Shown: positions 32,967-41,374 of the stretch, piece after piece
How positions within the stretch are numbered: the stretch's first letter is position 1
Layout: every line of letters starts with the position of its first letter
Assembly: GCA_045628125.1 (NCBI GenBank)
Contig: JAZQPA010000142.1
Span: 1-64,000 of the forward strand
Origin: Minthousia sp045628125
Lineage (GTDB): Bacteria > Bacteroidota > Bacteroidia > Bacteroidales > Bacteroidaceae
DNA length: 64,000 bases
Direction: 5' to 3'
Notes under the pieces: generated by a model
The model's database searches: none
What the model saw: only the letters and a program-made list of their open reading frames with translations
Told to the model about the DNA's origin: nothing
Made by a program: the position numbers and the translations under genes

Positions 32967-34508
32967 ATGAGGAAAATACTATTTGCGTGCTGTTTGGCCT
33001 TGTCGGGTGTTCTGTCTGCAAATGCACAGGAATTCAATTGGCCATGGCATTTTAATGGAGGAACAATTGTAACAGATGTACCTGAGCGTCCGTCAGGACA
33101 GACTTCTGTTTTGGGAATGGCTTTGCCCAAGATGACATCTGTGCGTGTAGGCTTTGTTGGTTTAGGTATGCGCGGACCTGATGCAGTAGAACGTTTTATG
33201 CATATACCAGGAACTCAAGTCGTTGCTTTGTGTGATTACGAGAAAGACCGTGCTGAGGCTTGTCAGGAAATTCTGAAGAAGAACAGCATGCCTAAGGCTG
33301 CAATATATTATGGTGAGTTTGGATATGAGGAACTTTGCCAACGTGATGATATTGACCTGGTATATGTTGCCACCGATTGGCATCATCATTTTCTGGTGGC
33401 AAAGAGCGCTTTGGAAAATGGCAAACATGTGGCTATTGAGGTCCCTTCTGCCATGAGTCTTACCGAATGCTGGGCATTGGTGAATATGAGCGAAAAATAC
33501 CGCAAACATTGTATGATTCTGGAGAACTGCTGCTACGATGAGTTTGAGCTGAATACCCTTAACATGGCTCAACAGGGCTTATTTGGTGATGTGGTTCGTG
33601 TGCAGGGTGCTTATATTCATAATTTGGACGAATTCTGGGATGCTTACTGGAAAGAGGGCAATACCGATAAATTGGGTTGGCGCTTGCGTTACAACAAGAA
33701 TTACCGTGGTGATGTCTATCCTACACATGGTTTGGGACCTGTGGCTCAGTTGCTGAACATTCATCGTGGCGACCGTATGAAAACGATGGTGGCTATGGAT
33801 ACCCGTTCTTTCAACGGTAAGGAATGGGTTGAGAAAATGACTGGTGAGAAATGTGATGAGTTTAAGAACGGTGATCATACTACGACCCTGATTCGTACAG
33901 AATTAGGTAAGGTGATTGAAATTCAGCATGATGTACTTGATCCTCAGCCTTATAACCGCTTGTATCAGTTGACCGGTACCCGTGGATTTGCTAATAAGTA
34001 TCCATCGGAAGGTTATGTAGTCAGCAAGGAGATGATGGAGGCTCATAACGTGAAGCCATCTACTGATAAGATTAGCGTGCATCGTTATTTACCGGAGGCA
34101 GATAAAAAAGCCTTGGAAGAAAAGTTTATGAGCCCTATCTTGAAGAAATATGTAGAAAAGGCTCATGAGGTTGGTGGTCATGGCGGTATGGATTTTACCA
34201 TGGATAGCCGAATGATTTACTGTATGCAGAATGGTCTACCTTTAGATATGGATGTGTATGACTTGGCAGAATGGTGCTGTCTGGCAGAGTTGGGTTCCAT
34301 TTCTATGGAGAATGGTTTTGCTCCTGTTGCAGTTCCTGATTTTACCCGTGGTAATTGGGATAAGGTTCAGGGTTATCATCATGCATGGGCTTCTCTTGCC
34401 GATGAGGCCGCAGCGGAGGAAGCTGCTAAAGAGTTTACCCGTCAGCTGAAAGAACGTGGTGCCAAGGAATGGGCAAAGGAAGCTACTCCTAAGGGGAAAA
34501 AGAAATAA
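32967..34508 (+). CDS. Secreted Gfo/Idh/MocA oxidoreductase, GH109-like
   Basis: This 513-residue exported enzyme has the signal peptide MRKILFACCLALSGVLSANAQ. A Rossmann NAD-binding domain follows (VGFVGLGMRG at 61-70, with CDYEKDR binding the ribose). The sugar-binding part has EVPSAMSL, the LENCCYDEFELN segment, YPTHGLGPVAQLLNIHRGD and GHGGMDF. These are shared with glycoside hydrolase family 109 (NAD-dependent alpha-N-acetylgalactosaminidase). Similar proteins of unknown specificity are common in gut Bacteroidales. It ends in an unusual Lys/Glu/Ala-rich helix (residues 485-513). A glycan target, possibly mucin GalNAc, is only a guess. Confidence 0.88.
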   Translation: MRKILFACCLALSGVLSANAQEFNWPWHFNGGTIVTDVPERPSGQTSVLGMALPKMTSVRVGFVGLGMRGPDAVERFMHIPGTQVVALCDYEKDRAEACQEILKKNSMPKAAIYYGEFGYEELCQRDDIDLVYVATDWHHHFLVAKSALENGKHVAIEVPSAMSLTECWALVNMSEKYRKHCMILENCCYDEFELNTLNMAQQGLFGDVVRVQGAYIHNLDEFWDAYWKEGNTDKLGWRLRYNKNYRGDVYPTHGLGPVAQLLNIHRGDRMKTMVAMDTRSFNGKEWVEKMTGEKCDEFKNGDHTTTLIRTELGKVIEIQHDVLDPQPYNRLYQLTGTRGFANKYPSEGYVVSKEMMEAHNVKPSTDKISVHRYLPEADKKALEEKFMSPILKKYVEKAHEVGGHGGMDFTMDSRMIYCMQNGLPLDMDVYDLAEWCCLAELGSISMENGFAPVAVPDFTRGNWDKVQGYHHAWASLADEAAAEEAAKEFTRQLKERGAKEWAKEATPKGKKK

Positions 34509-34530
34509 ACGGTTTGTTGCTACTTATAGT

Positions 34531-34565
34531 AAAGGATCTTTCCAATCTGTATGGAAAGATCCTTT
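34531..34565. terminator. Bidirectional intrinsic terminator
   Basis: AAAGGATCTTTCC (34531-34543) pairs perfectly with GGAAAGATCCTTT (34553-34565). It separates the GH109-like gene from the convergent crcB gene. Confidence 0.88.
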
Positions 34566-34578
34566 ATTGTTGTGTAGT

Positions 34579-34944
34579 TTATGAACCCAATTTTGAGCCG
34601 GCAAAAACAGCCAGTAATCCTAGTGCAATACTTGCTGCCAAGTAGACACCAAACATGATGTGGTTGCCAGTTTTCAATAAGTTTAGTGATTCATTACTGA
34701 ATGTACTGAAGGTTGTGAAACCTCCGCAAAGACCGGTTGTCAGCATTAGTCTCATTTCCGCGCTCCAATTCAATCGGGCACTCCAAGCATAGAACAGGCC
34801 GATAAGGAAACAGCCGGCAATATTGGACGCCCATGTGGCCCATGGAAAAGCCCAACTTCCACGGCTATTGATCATCAGTTGAACCCAATAACGCATAACA
34901 CTGCCCAAACCACCACCTAAAAATATGAAAAAGCATTCTTTCAT
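34579..34944 (-). CDS. crcB: Fluoride efflux channel CrcB/Fluc
   Basis: This 121-residue inner-membrane protein has four helices that should form a dual-topology dimeric fluoride channel. Family landmarks are GGGLGSVMRYW near the N-terminus, ATWASNIAGCFLIG with the channel Asn, and GLCGGFTTFSTFSNE with the Phe-box and sodium site. The start at 34944 is preferred over an in-frame start at 35037, which would run through the promoter. I see no fluoride riboswitch in the 92-bp spacer. Confidence 0.93.
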   Translation of the reverse strand: MKECFFIFLGGGLGSVMRYWVQLMINSRGSWAFPWATWASNIAGCFLIGLFYAWSARLNWSAEMRLMLTTGLCGGFTTFSTFSNESLNLLKTGNHIMFGVYLAASIALGLLAVFAGSKLGS

Positions 34945-34970
34945 GTTCCGAATTTCTTTTGTTTTCGGTG

Positions 34971-34999
34971 CAAATATACACAAAAAAAGTGTACCTTTG
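34971..34999. promoter_or_regulatory. Divergent promoters for crcB and threonine ammonia-lyase
   Basis: On the minus strand TATATTTG (34971-34978) lies 27 nt before crcB. On the plus strand TACCTTTG (34992-34999) lies 37 nt before ilvA. Both match TAnnTTTG and are 21 bp apart. Confidence 0.6.
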
Positions 35000-35036
35000 C
35001 GTTGCAATATCGCAGAATATTTACAACTAACCAGCA

Positions 35037-36236
35037 ATGGAAAATTTAAGCATTAAGGATATATACAGTGCAACTTATGTGCTGAAACCTATCATTCGTC
35101 CAACCAATCTGATTGCCGCACCTCTTATGCGACCAGGCTGTGATATCTTCATTAAACCAGAAAACCTTCAGGTTACCGGTTCATTCAAGGTTCGAGGATC
35201 CAGTTACATGATTTCTCAGTTGTCAGATGAGGAGAAAGCACGTGGCGTAATTGCTTGCTCTGCAGGTAATCACGCTCAAGGTGTGGCATTGGCTGCTAAA
35301 GCTTGTGGTATTAGCAGTATTATCTGTTTGCCTGCCGGTGCCCCTATTTCTAAGGTTGAGGCTACTCGTAGCTATGGTGCAGAGATTTGTTTGGTTCCTG
35401 GCGTGTATGATGATGCTTACCAGAAAGCTTTGGAACTCAAGGAGGAGAAAAACATGATGTTTGTTCATCCTTTTGATAACCTTCAGGTTATTGCCGGTCA
35501 GGGTACTATCGGATTGGAGATTCTGAATGATTTACCAAATGCTGACGCCATTATAGTTCCTATTGGTGGAGGTGGTTTGATAAGTGGTGTGGCTTTTGCT
35601 GCTAAGCAGATTAATCCAAAAATCAAGGTTTATGGCGTTCAGGCAGCGGGTGCGCCTAGCATGGTTCATAGTATCAGCAATGGAAAAATTACTTGTCTGG
35701 ATAAGGTCTCTACATTGGCAGATGGTATCGCGGTAAAACAACCGGGAGAACATACTTTTGATATTTGCAACAAGTATGTGGATGAGATTGTAACCGTTAC
35801 CGAAGATGAGATTTGTGCGGCTATTCTGTTCCTGTTGGAGCGTCATAAGCTGGTAGCCGAAGGCGCCGGTGCTGTTTCTGTGGCTGCAGCCATGTTCTCA
35901 AAACTGCCATTAGAAGGCAAGAAAACGGTATGTGTAGTGAGTGGCGGTAATGTGGATGTTACTATCTTCAACCGTATCATCAATCGTGGTTTGCAGAAGG
36001 GTGGTCGTTTATGTACCCTTTCTTTGGAGATTTCCGACCGTCCAGGCCAGCTGGTTCAGGTAAGTAAGCTGATAGCTGATTTAGGAGCTAATGTTACGGG
36101 TGTTCTTCACGAACGCACCAATGCCATTATCGATGTGAATAGTTGTGTGTTACGTATTTCAATGGAAACTAGAAACAAGGAACATATTGATCAGATATGT
36201 AAGGCCATTGTAAAACATGGATTCCATATATTATAA
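35037..36236 (+). CDS. ilvA: Threonine ammonia-lyase
   Basis: This PLP enzyme deaminates threonine to 2-oxobutyrate. The 399-residue protein has the PLP lysine Lys51 in SFKVRG, the SAGNHAQG cofactor loop, the phosphate-binding GGGGL and a C-terminal single ACT domain (from about residue 325, LEISDRPGQLVQVSKLIADLG). The length and single ACT match the shorter, often catabolic-type enzyme rather than the 500-residue two-ACT biosynthetic IlvA, so the pathway role (isoleucine synthesis or catabolism) is uncertain. No ilv genes are adjacent. Confidence 0.93.
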   Translation: MENLSIKDIYSATYVLKPIIRPTNLIAAPLMRPGCDIFIKPENLQVTGSFKVRGSSYMISQLSDEEKARGVIACSAGNHAQGVALAAKACGISSIICLPAGAPISKVEATRSYGAEICLVPGVYDDAYQKALELKEEKNMMFVHPFDNLQVIAGQGTIGLEILNDLPNADAIIVPIGGGGLISGVAFAAKQINPKIKVYGVQAAGAPSMVHSISNGKITCLDKVSTLADGIAVKQPGEHTFDICNKYVDEIVTVTEDEICAAILFLLERHKLVAEGAGAVSVAAAMFSKLPLEGKKTVCVVSGGNVDVTIFNRIINRGLQKGGRLCTLSLEISDRPGQLVQVSKLIADLGANVTGVLHERTNAIIDVNSCVLRISMETRNKEHIDQICKAIVKHGFHIL

Positions 36237-36265
36237 AATTGTCTATTCATACATTCTGAAAAAAT

Positions 36266-36312
36266 AAAGGTTCCTGTCCAATAGAGTAATGTCTGATTGG
36301 ACAGGAATCTTT
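36266..36312. terminator. Intrinsic terminator between ilvA and the methyltransferase
   Basis: AAAGGTTCCTGTCCAAT (36266-36282) pairs with ATTGGACAGGAATCTTT (36296-36312) with one mismatch, leaving a 13-nt loop. It can serve both convergent transcripts. Confidence 0.8.
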
Positions 36313-36347
36313 GCTATGCATAGAATGACAATTCTATAAAGAAAAGA

Positions 36348-37070
36348 TTACTTCTTATTTCTTTCTATCTTAGCTAGAAAATCATAATGTTCTCCATATT
36401 CAACTACTTCGGCAGTAAATCCTTGTTTCTCTGCTTCTTCCTGCAAAAGGTCGGCATCAATGTATAACCAAGGGAATTCTTCTCCCTTTATCCTTTTGTA
36501 TTGCATCTGATAGGAGAGCTCTCCGTAGTAGTCCATGTGTGATGGGATTTCGATGATATCGTCTTCAACCTCGAATACATAGCAGATGTCAGAAGAGTCT
36601 AGCAATACTTGGCCGCCATCGGCTAATATTTTGTCTATCTGGGTAAAGAAATCAGGCAACTTTTTTAATGTGCCGATAATTCCGATTCCATTCATCAGCA
36701 TCAGAATGGTGTCGTATTTCTCTTCCACTTTCCAGAAATCCTGAAGTTGGGCATCATCAACACCTCTTTGGCGCATGGTCTCAACAGACAAATCCGAGAT
36801 ATCGATGGCTGTGACCTGTTTGCCCATGTCTTGTAGTGCTAATGAGTGGCAACCTGCTCCTGCACCTACATCCAAAATTCGACCATTTGCCAGTTGTAGT
36901 GCCTTCTGTTCCAGTGGCGGCATCTCGTTATATTCGCGGAATAGGGTTTCCAAGGGAATCTCATCCTCCTCAAACATTGGGGAGAATACACGCAATCTGC
37001 CGGTAGTCTTACCATCTGTCTTATAATAGTCGGCTATTGCCGCACCCATCGGGTCTTTTTCTTTAATCAT
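36348..37070 (-). CDS. Class I SAM-dependent methyltransferase
   Basis: This 240-residue Rossmann-fold methyltransferase has the SAM motif ILDVGAGAGCHSLAL, motif II near VTAIDISDLSVE and the motif IV-like region YDTILMLMNGIG. The acceptor is unknown and no extra domain is visible. The ATG overlaps the stop of the low-molecular-weight phosphatase gene by 4 bp. It is last in a three-gene unit with a formate/nitrite-type channel and the phosphatase. Confidence 0.9.
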   Translation of the reverse strand: MIKEKDPMGAAIADYYKTDGKTTGRLRVFSPMFEEDEIPLETLFREYNEMPPLEQKALQLANGRILDVGAGAGCHSLALQDMGKQVTAIDISDLSVETMRQRGVDDAQLQDFWKVEEKYDTILMLMNGIGIIGTLKKLPDFFTQIDKILADGGQVLLDSSDICYVFEVEDDIIEIPSHMDYYGELSYQMQYKRIKGEEFPWLYIDADLLQEEAEKQGFTAEVVEYGEHYDFLAKIERNKK

Positions 37071-37534
37071 AATAAGTTCTTGTCAATTTGTTTCAGAAGG
37101 GCGCTACATCCTTCGGTAACGTCTCTCCATGTGGCTGTAAAGTCACCGGTATACCAGGGGTCTGCGACATCACCAGGACGTGAGGTCAGGTTCATCAGTT
37201 TGATGATTTTACCATCAGGGTCTCCGCCTGTAATACGGTTCATGTTACGGATGTTCCATTCATCCATGCCTATTAGGAAGTCGAATTCCTGATAATCACG
37301 CCTAGTCATCTGACGGGCAGTCTTTCCCTTACAGGATATGCCATGATTGGCCAGCATCTGGCGGGCAGGCGGATACACGCTGTTGCCTATTTCCTCGGTA
37401 GAGGTGGCAGCCGATTCGATGTAGAATTCACTCTGTCGTCCGGCTTTAGCTATAAGGTCCTTCATCACGAATTCTGCCATCGGACTTCTGCAGATGTTGC
37501 CGTGGCACACAAACAGTATTCTTTTCATTCTCAT
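37067..37534 (-). CDS. Low-molecular-weight protein-tyrosine phosphatase
   Basis: This 155-residue cytoplasmic phosphatase has the P-loop Cys10-HGNIC-Arg16-S (CX5R) right at the N-terminus and the catalytic acid in DPWYTGDF near the C-terminus. These enzymes often regulate polysaccharide export kinases, but none is nearby. The start at 37534 forms an ATGA overlap with the upstream channel gene; Met3 at 37528 is the conventional alternative. It overlaps the methyltransferase gene by 4 bp. Confidence 0.93.
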   Translation of the reverse strand: MRMKRILFVCHGNICRSPMAEFVMKDLIAKAGRQSEFYIESAATSTEEIGNSVYPPARQMLANHGISCKGKTARQMTRRDYQEFDFLIGMDEWNIRNMNRITGGDPDGKIIKLMNLTSRPGDVADPWYTGDFTATWRDVTEGCSALLKQIDKNLL

Positions 37535-38121
37535 TCCTTGATTACAGCACGATACAGGTTGCATCCTACAAAATTTCCGGCTACAATGCAGACATAGAAA
37601 ATCAGGATGTTAATTGCATTGTCTGCCAGGAAAGATACCGGTACACAGAGATAATAAAAAACATCGGCTACACAGTGGGGAAAACCGCACATAATGAACA
37701 GAGGTACTCCAAACAGCAGGGGAAGGTTCTGGCTTTTACGTGCAAAGGTAACGGCTGTTGTCATGATGAAACCGCAACCGACAGCCAGGATGCTGCCCCT
37801 AAGTGGTCCCATGGCCAATCGTCCTTCCAGAATTTTCTGTGCTGTTTCCTGTAAGGGCATAGGTGAGCAGCGTACCATTAGTGCGACAGCTAAACAGCCG
37901 ATAATGTTGCCGAACAGAATGAAAAACAATTTGCCAACTTCACCTCTCTTTATGAATCCGGCAGTACCGGTATACAGGCGAAGGCCGTAATGAACCACAG
38001 TCAGTAAACCGAAAGCAAAGAGTACTGCACCGATGATGCTTTTCTCTGCCAGATAGCCGAAACCTGCAATACCGATGCATATGCCGGCCAAGAAAGAAGA
38101 ACGAAATGTCTGCATAGTCAT
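37531..38121 (-). CDS. Formate/nitrite transporter (FNT) family channel
   Basis: This 196-residue inner-membrane protein has about six helices. It is shorter than FocA or NirC (about 270-285 residues) but keeps FNT features: FLAGICIGIAGFGYL in helix 1, the central MCGFPHCVADVFYY (equivalent to GFEHSVANMY with the gating His) and the C-terminal GNFVGCNLY glycine motif. Likely ions are formate, nitrite or a similar small anion. The start at 38121 (MTMQTFRSS) is used because the longer frame to 38175 covers the promoter box at 38138. It leads the phosphatase-methyltransferase unit. Confidence 0.85.
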   Translation of the reverse strand: MTMQTFRSSFLAGICIGIAGFGYLAEKSIIGAVLFAFGLLTVVHYGLRLYTGTAGFIKRGEVGKLFFILFGNIIGCLAVALMVRCSPMPLQETAQKILEGRLAMGPLRGSILAVGCGFIMTTAVTFARKSQNLPLLFGVPLFIMCGFPHCVADVFYYLCVPVSFLADNAINILIFYVCIVAGNFVGCNLYRAVIKE

Positions 38122-38137
38122 AATAGTTTGTTTTGTG

Positions 38138-38145
38138 CAAAGATA
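38138..38145 (-). promoter_or_regulatory. Predicted -7 box of the FNT-phosphatase-methyltransferase operon
   Basis: On the minus strand TATCTTTG matches TAnnTTTG, 16 nt upstream of the chosen FNT start and inside the spacer after the SDR gene. Confidence 0.55.
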
Positions 38146-38176
38146 CAGCTTTCCGGGCTCTTTTGCAAATCTCACA

Positions 38177-38908
38177 TTATTTGGTACTGACTTTCATCTT
38201 TACCCAAATCCAACGAGGAACCAACTTCCAGAAGAACACTAATATGCGGTATTTCCAGTCAATAACGATAACGGGTTTCTTTTTCTCCAGTGCCATTACT
38301 ATTTCTTTGGCTACATCTGGTGCCGTCAGCTGCATAGGGTAACTACCGTCTTTTATCAGATCGGTAGCTACAAATCCAGGGCGTATGTCTGTAAAGGTGA
38401 TAGGGTATCCTTTCATGTGTGCCAGCTGCTGAAGGCACTCCATATAGTGGTTTTGAAATCGTTTGGTAGATGAATAGGAAGGTGCTGCGCCTAGTCCTTT
38501 GGTGCCGGCAATACTGCTAATACAGGCTATATGACCTCCACCATTCTGCGCAAAATAATGGAATACATGGGTAATCATTCGGGTAAAACCAAGGGCATTG
38601 GTTTCTACGGTTCGCATCTCCTTATCTATATCGAGTGATGGATTCTGATAACCTATTCCCGATGAATGGAAATATAAATCTATGCCATTCATTTTGTCTA
38701 TCAGTTTATCCAAAAGGACAGGGGCATCCTCTTGGGTAATATCAATGACTTCGTATGTCTTTACACCGGCAAGTTCCTGACTTATCTGCTCCAGTAATTG
38801 TACTCTTCTTCCTGCAATACCCAGTTCCCATCCTTTGGCACTCAGCAGTTTGGCCACTTCCAATCCTATGCCCGATGTGGCTCCTATAATTATGGCTTTC
38901 TTATTCAT
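38177..38908 (-). CDS. Short-chain dehydrogenase/reductase
   Basis: This 243-residue NAD(P)-dependent oxidoreductase has the cofactor motif GATSGIG (residues 9-15), the catalytic Ser in CISSIAG and the YSSTK active-site pair. The C-terminus (RILVFFWKLVPRWIWVKMKVSTK) is hydrophobic and basic and may bind the membrane. The substrate is unknown. It lies 8 nt after the GNAT gene and is probably cotranscribed with it. Confidence 0.9.
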   Translation of the reverse strand: MNKKAIIIGATSGIGLEVAKLLSAKGWELGIAGRRVQLLEQISQELAGVKTYEVIDITQEDAPVLLDKLIDKMNGIDLYFHSSGIGYQNPSLDIDKEMRTVETNALGFTRMITHVFHYFAQNGGGHIACISSIAGTKGLGAAPSYSSTKRFQNHYMECLQQLAHMKGYPITFTDIRPGFVATDLIKDGSYPMQLTAPDVAKEIVMALEKKKPVIVIDWKYRILVFFWKLVPRWIWVKMKVSTK

Positions 38909-38916
38909 ATTATCAG

Positions 38917-39339
38917 TTATAGATCCATGACATACACATTTGTTTCTTTCATACGGAATCCCACGGCTTTATACAGCCCGTTTGCTGATACTCTTGAGGG
39001 GCGGGAAGTCAGTTGCACATGAATGGGAGCCAATTGCTTCAGCTCCTCTATGGCGTGTGTCATCAGTTGTTTCCCTAAATGCTGTCCCTGATAGTCGGTA
39101 TGCACTACCACATCCTCCACGCTGGCCTTTTTACCAGTAGGGGAATAGAATATACATAAGGTGTAACAACCTATGATTCTGTCCTCATCACGCATTACAT
39201 AAAGGTGACATGTATGGCAATCAACGGTTTGCTGAAGTTTCTGCAGTGTAAGCAGTAGGGTTGGATCCAGTATCTGCATCAACTCTGCCATTTGCTCTAA
39301 TTCCTGGCTGTTGAATTGGATTAATTCGGTAATGGTCAT
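38917..39339 (-). CDS. GNAT family N-acetyltransferase
   Basis: This 140-residue acetyltransferase consists of a single GNAT fold with the acetyl-CoA loop YQGQHLGKQLMTHAIEEL (Q-x-x-G-x-G/A type) and the C-terminal LYKAVGFRMKETNVYVM strand. Substrate unknown. It starts the SDR unit; the 29-bp gap to the glycosylase-like gene upstream has no clear promoter, so readthrough is possible. Confidence 0.88.
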   Translation of the reverse strand: MTITELIQFNSQELEQMAELMQILDPTLLLTLQKLQQTVDCHTCHLYVMRDEDRIIGCYTLCIFYSPTGKKASVEDVVVHTDYQGQHLGKQLMTHAIEELKQLAPIHVQLTSRPSRVSANGLYKAVGFRMKETNVYVMDL

Positions 39340-39368
39340 ATAAGCATTGTTTTGTTTTCAAGATCCTT

Positions 39369-39959
39369 TCAGATCATCTGTAATTGCTGAAACATGGTTC
39401 GATAAGCATCAGCCTTCTTGGCCAGTGCTATGGGATAAGCCCTTGAAGTACTTGGCATGCGGTATAGACGGAATATTTGCCCATTGAGCATGAATTCCGA
39501 ACTTGAACCCATTTTTGGTTGAGCTATTTGGAAGTGTTCACAAAGCGTATCGGTGGCTTTCTGTCCTGTAGTGACAATAGCCCGGCAATCAGGCATTTGG
39601 GAAAGCAGTGACTCCACATTGGTTGGAGTTACTACTTCCAGAAATTTGTCCGATGCATTGTCCTGCAATCTGCGGACAGCACTAGCAGTATCAAAGATTC
39701 CTATACCAACGGTGTTCAAAAAATCGATAATCTCAGGCTTCCGGTAAGTTTTTGCTTGTGTATCTACAAAATAGAGAGGGCTTTCGAAGAAGATAAGTCC
39801 TAATACACGCCACATGTCATTTTGAAAGTTAGGATAATAGAAATGAAATGCCCACCTCTTTTGTTGAGGCGGGAATGACCCTAGCATCAGCAACTTTCCG
39901 TTAGTAGGAAGAAAGGGCTCCAGCGGATGCTGTTCAACCGGAATAGTGTTATTCTGCAT
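39369..39959 (-). CDS. Uracil-DNA glycosylase superfamily protein
   Basis: This 196-residue protein has the UDG-fold opening LLMLGSFPP (water-activating loop region), a FHFYYPNFQNDMWRVLG segment resembling the FxxPxNxFW uracil pocket of MUG/TDG-like enzymes, and a late RLYRMPSTSRAY loop equivalent to the DNA-intercalation motif. It may excise uracil or other damaged bases. The start at 39959 lies one base after the NUDIX stop (TAATATG). An alternative ATG at 39977 would overlap the NUDIX gene. Confidence 0.8.
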   Translation of the reverse strand: MQNNTIPVEQHPLEPFLPTNGKLLMLGSFPPQQKRWAFHFYYPNFQNDMWRVLGLIFFESPLYFVDTQAKTYRKPEIIDFLNTVGIGIFDTASAVRRLQDNASDKFLEVVTPTNVESLLSQMPDCRAIVTTGQKATDTLCEHFQIAQPKMGSSSEFMLNGQIFRLYRMPSTSRAYPIALAKKADAYRTMFQQLQMI

Positions 39960-39960
39960 A

Positions 39961-40521
39961 TTATTTGTATGATGCAAAATATTTCCACAATGGAGCCACC
40001 ATCAGAGCTTGTTTCAACTGGTCTGTTTGCATCAGTTCCCACACTTCCTCACGTGAAAGCAGATAAACAGAAATGTCCTCAGTACTGTCCAGATCCTGAT
40101 CACCCAGACGGGTTACTCCTTCTGCCAGATAGCAGTGGGTCAAGTTGTTACAGCAACTCGGATTCTGTCCTATTTCCATCAGCTTAGTCCATGTCCCTCC
40201 TCCAAAACCGGTTTCTTCCATCAGTTCACGTTTGGCAGCTTCCAGCGGTTCTTCTCCTTCTTCTATAACACCTGCACAAATCTCGTAATTGATGGTGCCC
40301 AAGGCATGACGGTACTGACGTTCAAAAACAAACTGTCCATCATCGGTTATGGCGATGACGTTGACCCAATCAGGATACTCTAAAACCCAGTGTTCAGGAT
40401 TCTCCCTACCATCAGGCAAGCGCACATGATCCTTGCGTGCGGTAAGCCAAGGGCGGCGAATGAAGTATTCACTCTTTATGATGTCCCACTTTTGAGGTTC
40501 CTCGTTGATAATGCTTTTCAT
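39961..40521 (-). CDS. NUDIX hydrolase (ADP-ribose pyrophosphatase-like)
   Basis: This 186-residue hydrolase has the Nudix box beginning GVIEEGEEPLEAAKRELMEETG, matching GX5EX7REUXEEXGU. The N-terminal WVNVIAITDDGQFVFERQYRHA and the preceding ENPEHWVLEYP are typical of the ADP-ribose/NDP-sugar pyrophosphatase branch. The ATG overlaps the rhodanese stop by 4 bp (ATGA). Together with the glycosylase-like gene it suggests nucleotide or DNA damage clean-up, which is inferred from neighbours only. Confidence 0.9.
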   Translation of the reverse strand: MKSIINEEPQKWDIIKSEYFIRRPWLTARKDHVRLPDGRENPEHWVLEYPDWVNVIAITDDGQFVFERQYRHALGTINYEICAGVIEEGEEPLEAAKRELMEETGFGGGTWTKLMEIGQNPSCCNNLTHCYLAEGVTRLGDQDLDSTEDISVYLLSREEVWELMQTDQLKQALMVAPLWKYFASYK

Positions 40522-40910
40522 TTGGTTACAGGTTTTCCTGCGGCAACCCAACCCTTATAGCCGCTATCCAGTTCTACAACCTCAAATCCGTTCTTCACCA
40601 AAATCTGTGCAGCCTTTTTACTACGGTTACCGCCACGGCAGTATACAGCCAGTGTCTTTCCCTTTGGCAATTGCTGCAAAGCCTTTTCCTCAAAGTCGTC
40701 TTTCAGCACGTCAATATTAATGGTGTTGGCGATATGGCCTTCGGTATATTCCTCAACAGTGCGTACGTCCAAGCGTACGATGGCTGTATCGGCAATTGCT
40801 TTCTCAAAATCCTCAGCACTCATGCTCTTAAAACCGGTAGTCTGTGCAGAACATCCGAAGATATTTCCAATCATTGCACAAAATCCCATAAGTAAAAGTT
40901 TTACTTTCAT
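40518..40910 (-). CDS. Exported rhodanese-like protein
   Basis: This 130-residue protein has a single rhodanese domain and the active-site loop CRGGNRS (Cys plus five residues plus Ser/Arg, residues about 91-97). The N-terminus MKVKLLLMGFCAMIGNIFGC is a signal peptide, with IFGC as a possible lipobox, so it may be a periplasmic lipoprotein. It probably handles sulfane sulfur or thiol redox chemistry. It overlaps the NUDIX gene by 4 bp and follows the Fur-family gene by 26 nt. Confidence 0.9.
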   Translation of the reverse strand: MKVKLLLMGFCAMIGNIFGCSAQTTGFKSMSAEDFEKAIADTAIVRLDVRTVEEYTEGHIANTINIDVLKDDFEEKALQQLPKGKTLAVYCRGGNRSKKAAQILVKNGFEVVELDSGYKGWVAAGKPVTK

Positions 40911-40936
40911 ATGTAATTTGTTATAGTTTATTTATT

Positions 40937-41368
40937 TCATGCCATTAATGGCTTGTCTTTGCATTTAGGGCAGATACCTTTCACCACATAGTTTATACTA
41001 TTCATCTGAAAGTTTTCTGGCAATACCACCATAGGAATGTGAATATCTTCCAGACAATAGGTCGTATGACATTGCTCGCAAAAGAAGTGCACATGCAAAT
41101 CCTCGAAGTCGCATTCTCCGTGACTGTGGCAAATTTCGTATTTTACACTATCACTTCCGTCTTCTATCACATGCAGCAGATGATGTTGCCGGAAAAGTGA
41201 TAGCGTACGGAAAATGTTGCTTTTGTCTATGGTTTTCAGCAGTGATTCCAAATCGCCTAGAGACAGGGAACGTCCAGCCATCTCCATTTCTTTATAAATC
41301 TGGATGCGGTTGGCTGTCGCCTTAATGCCCTTGGCTTCCAACAGTTTGATAATTTCTGCTTTTTCCAT
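40937..41368 (-). CDS. Fur family metalloregulator
   Basis: This 143-residue repressor has an N-terminal winged helix (KIKATANRIQIYKEM region) and a C-terminal dimerisation domain with metal ligands: HGECDFEDLHVHFFCEQC and the structural zinc motif CPKCK. It lies 6 nt after a heavy-metal permease with a His/Cys-rich linker, and the shared promoter carries a GCAAC/GTTGC inverted repeat. A zinc-responsive (Zur-like) or other metal-responsive role is therefore likely; iron is not excluded. Confidence 0.9.
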   Translation of the reverse strand: MEKAEIIKLLEAKGIKATANRIQIYKEMEMAGRSLSLGDLESLLKTIDKSNIFRTLSLFRQHHLLHVIEDGSDSVKYEICHSHGECDFEDLHVHFFCEQCHTTYCLEDIHIPMVVLPENFQMNSINYVVKGICPKCKDKPLMA

Positions 41369-41374
41369 TTTATG

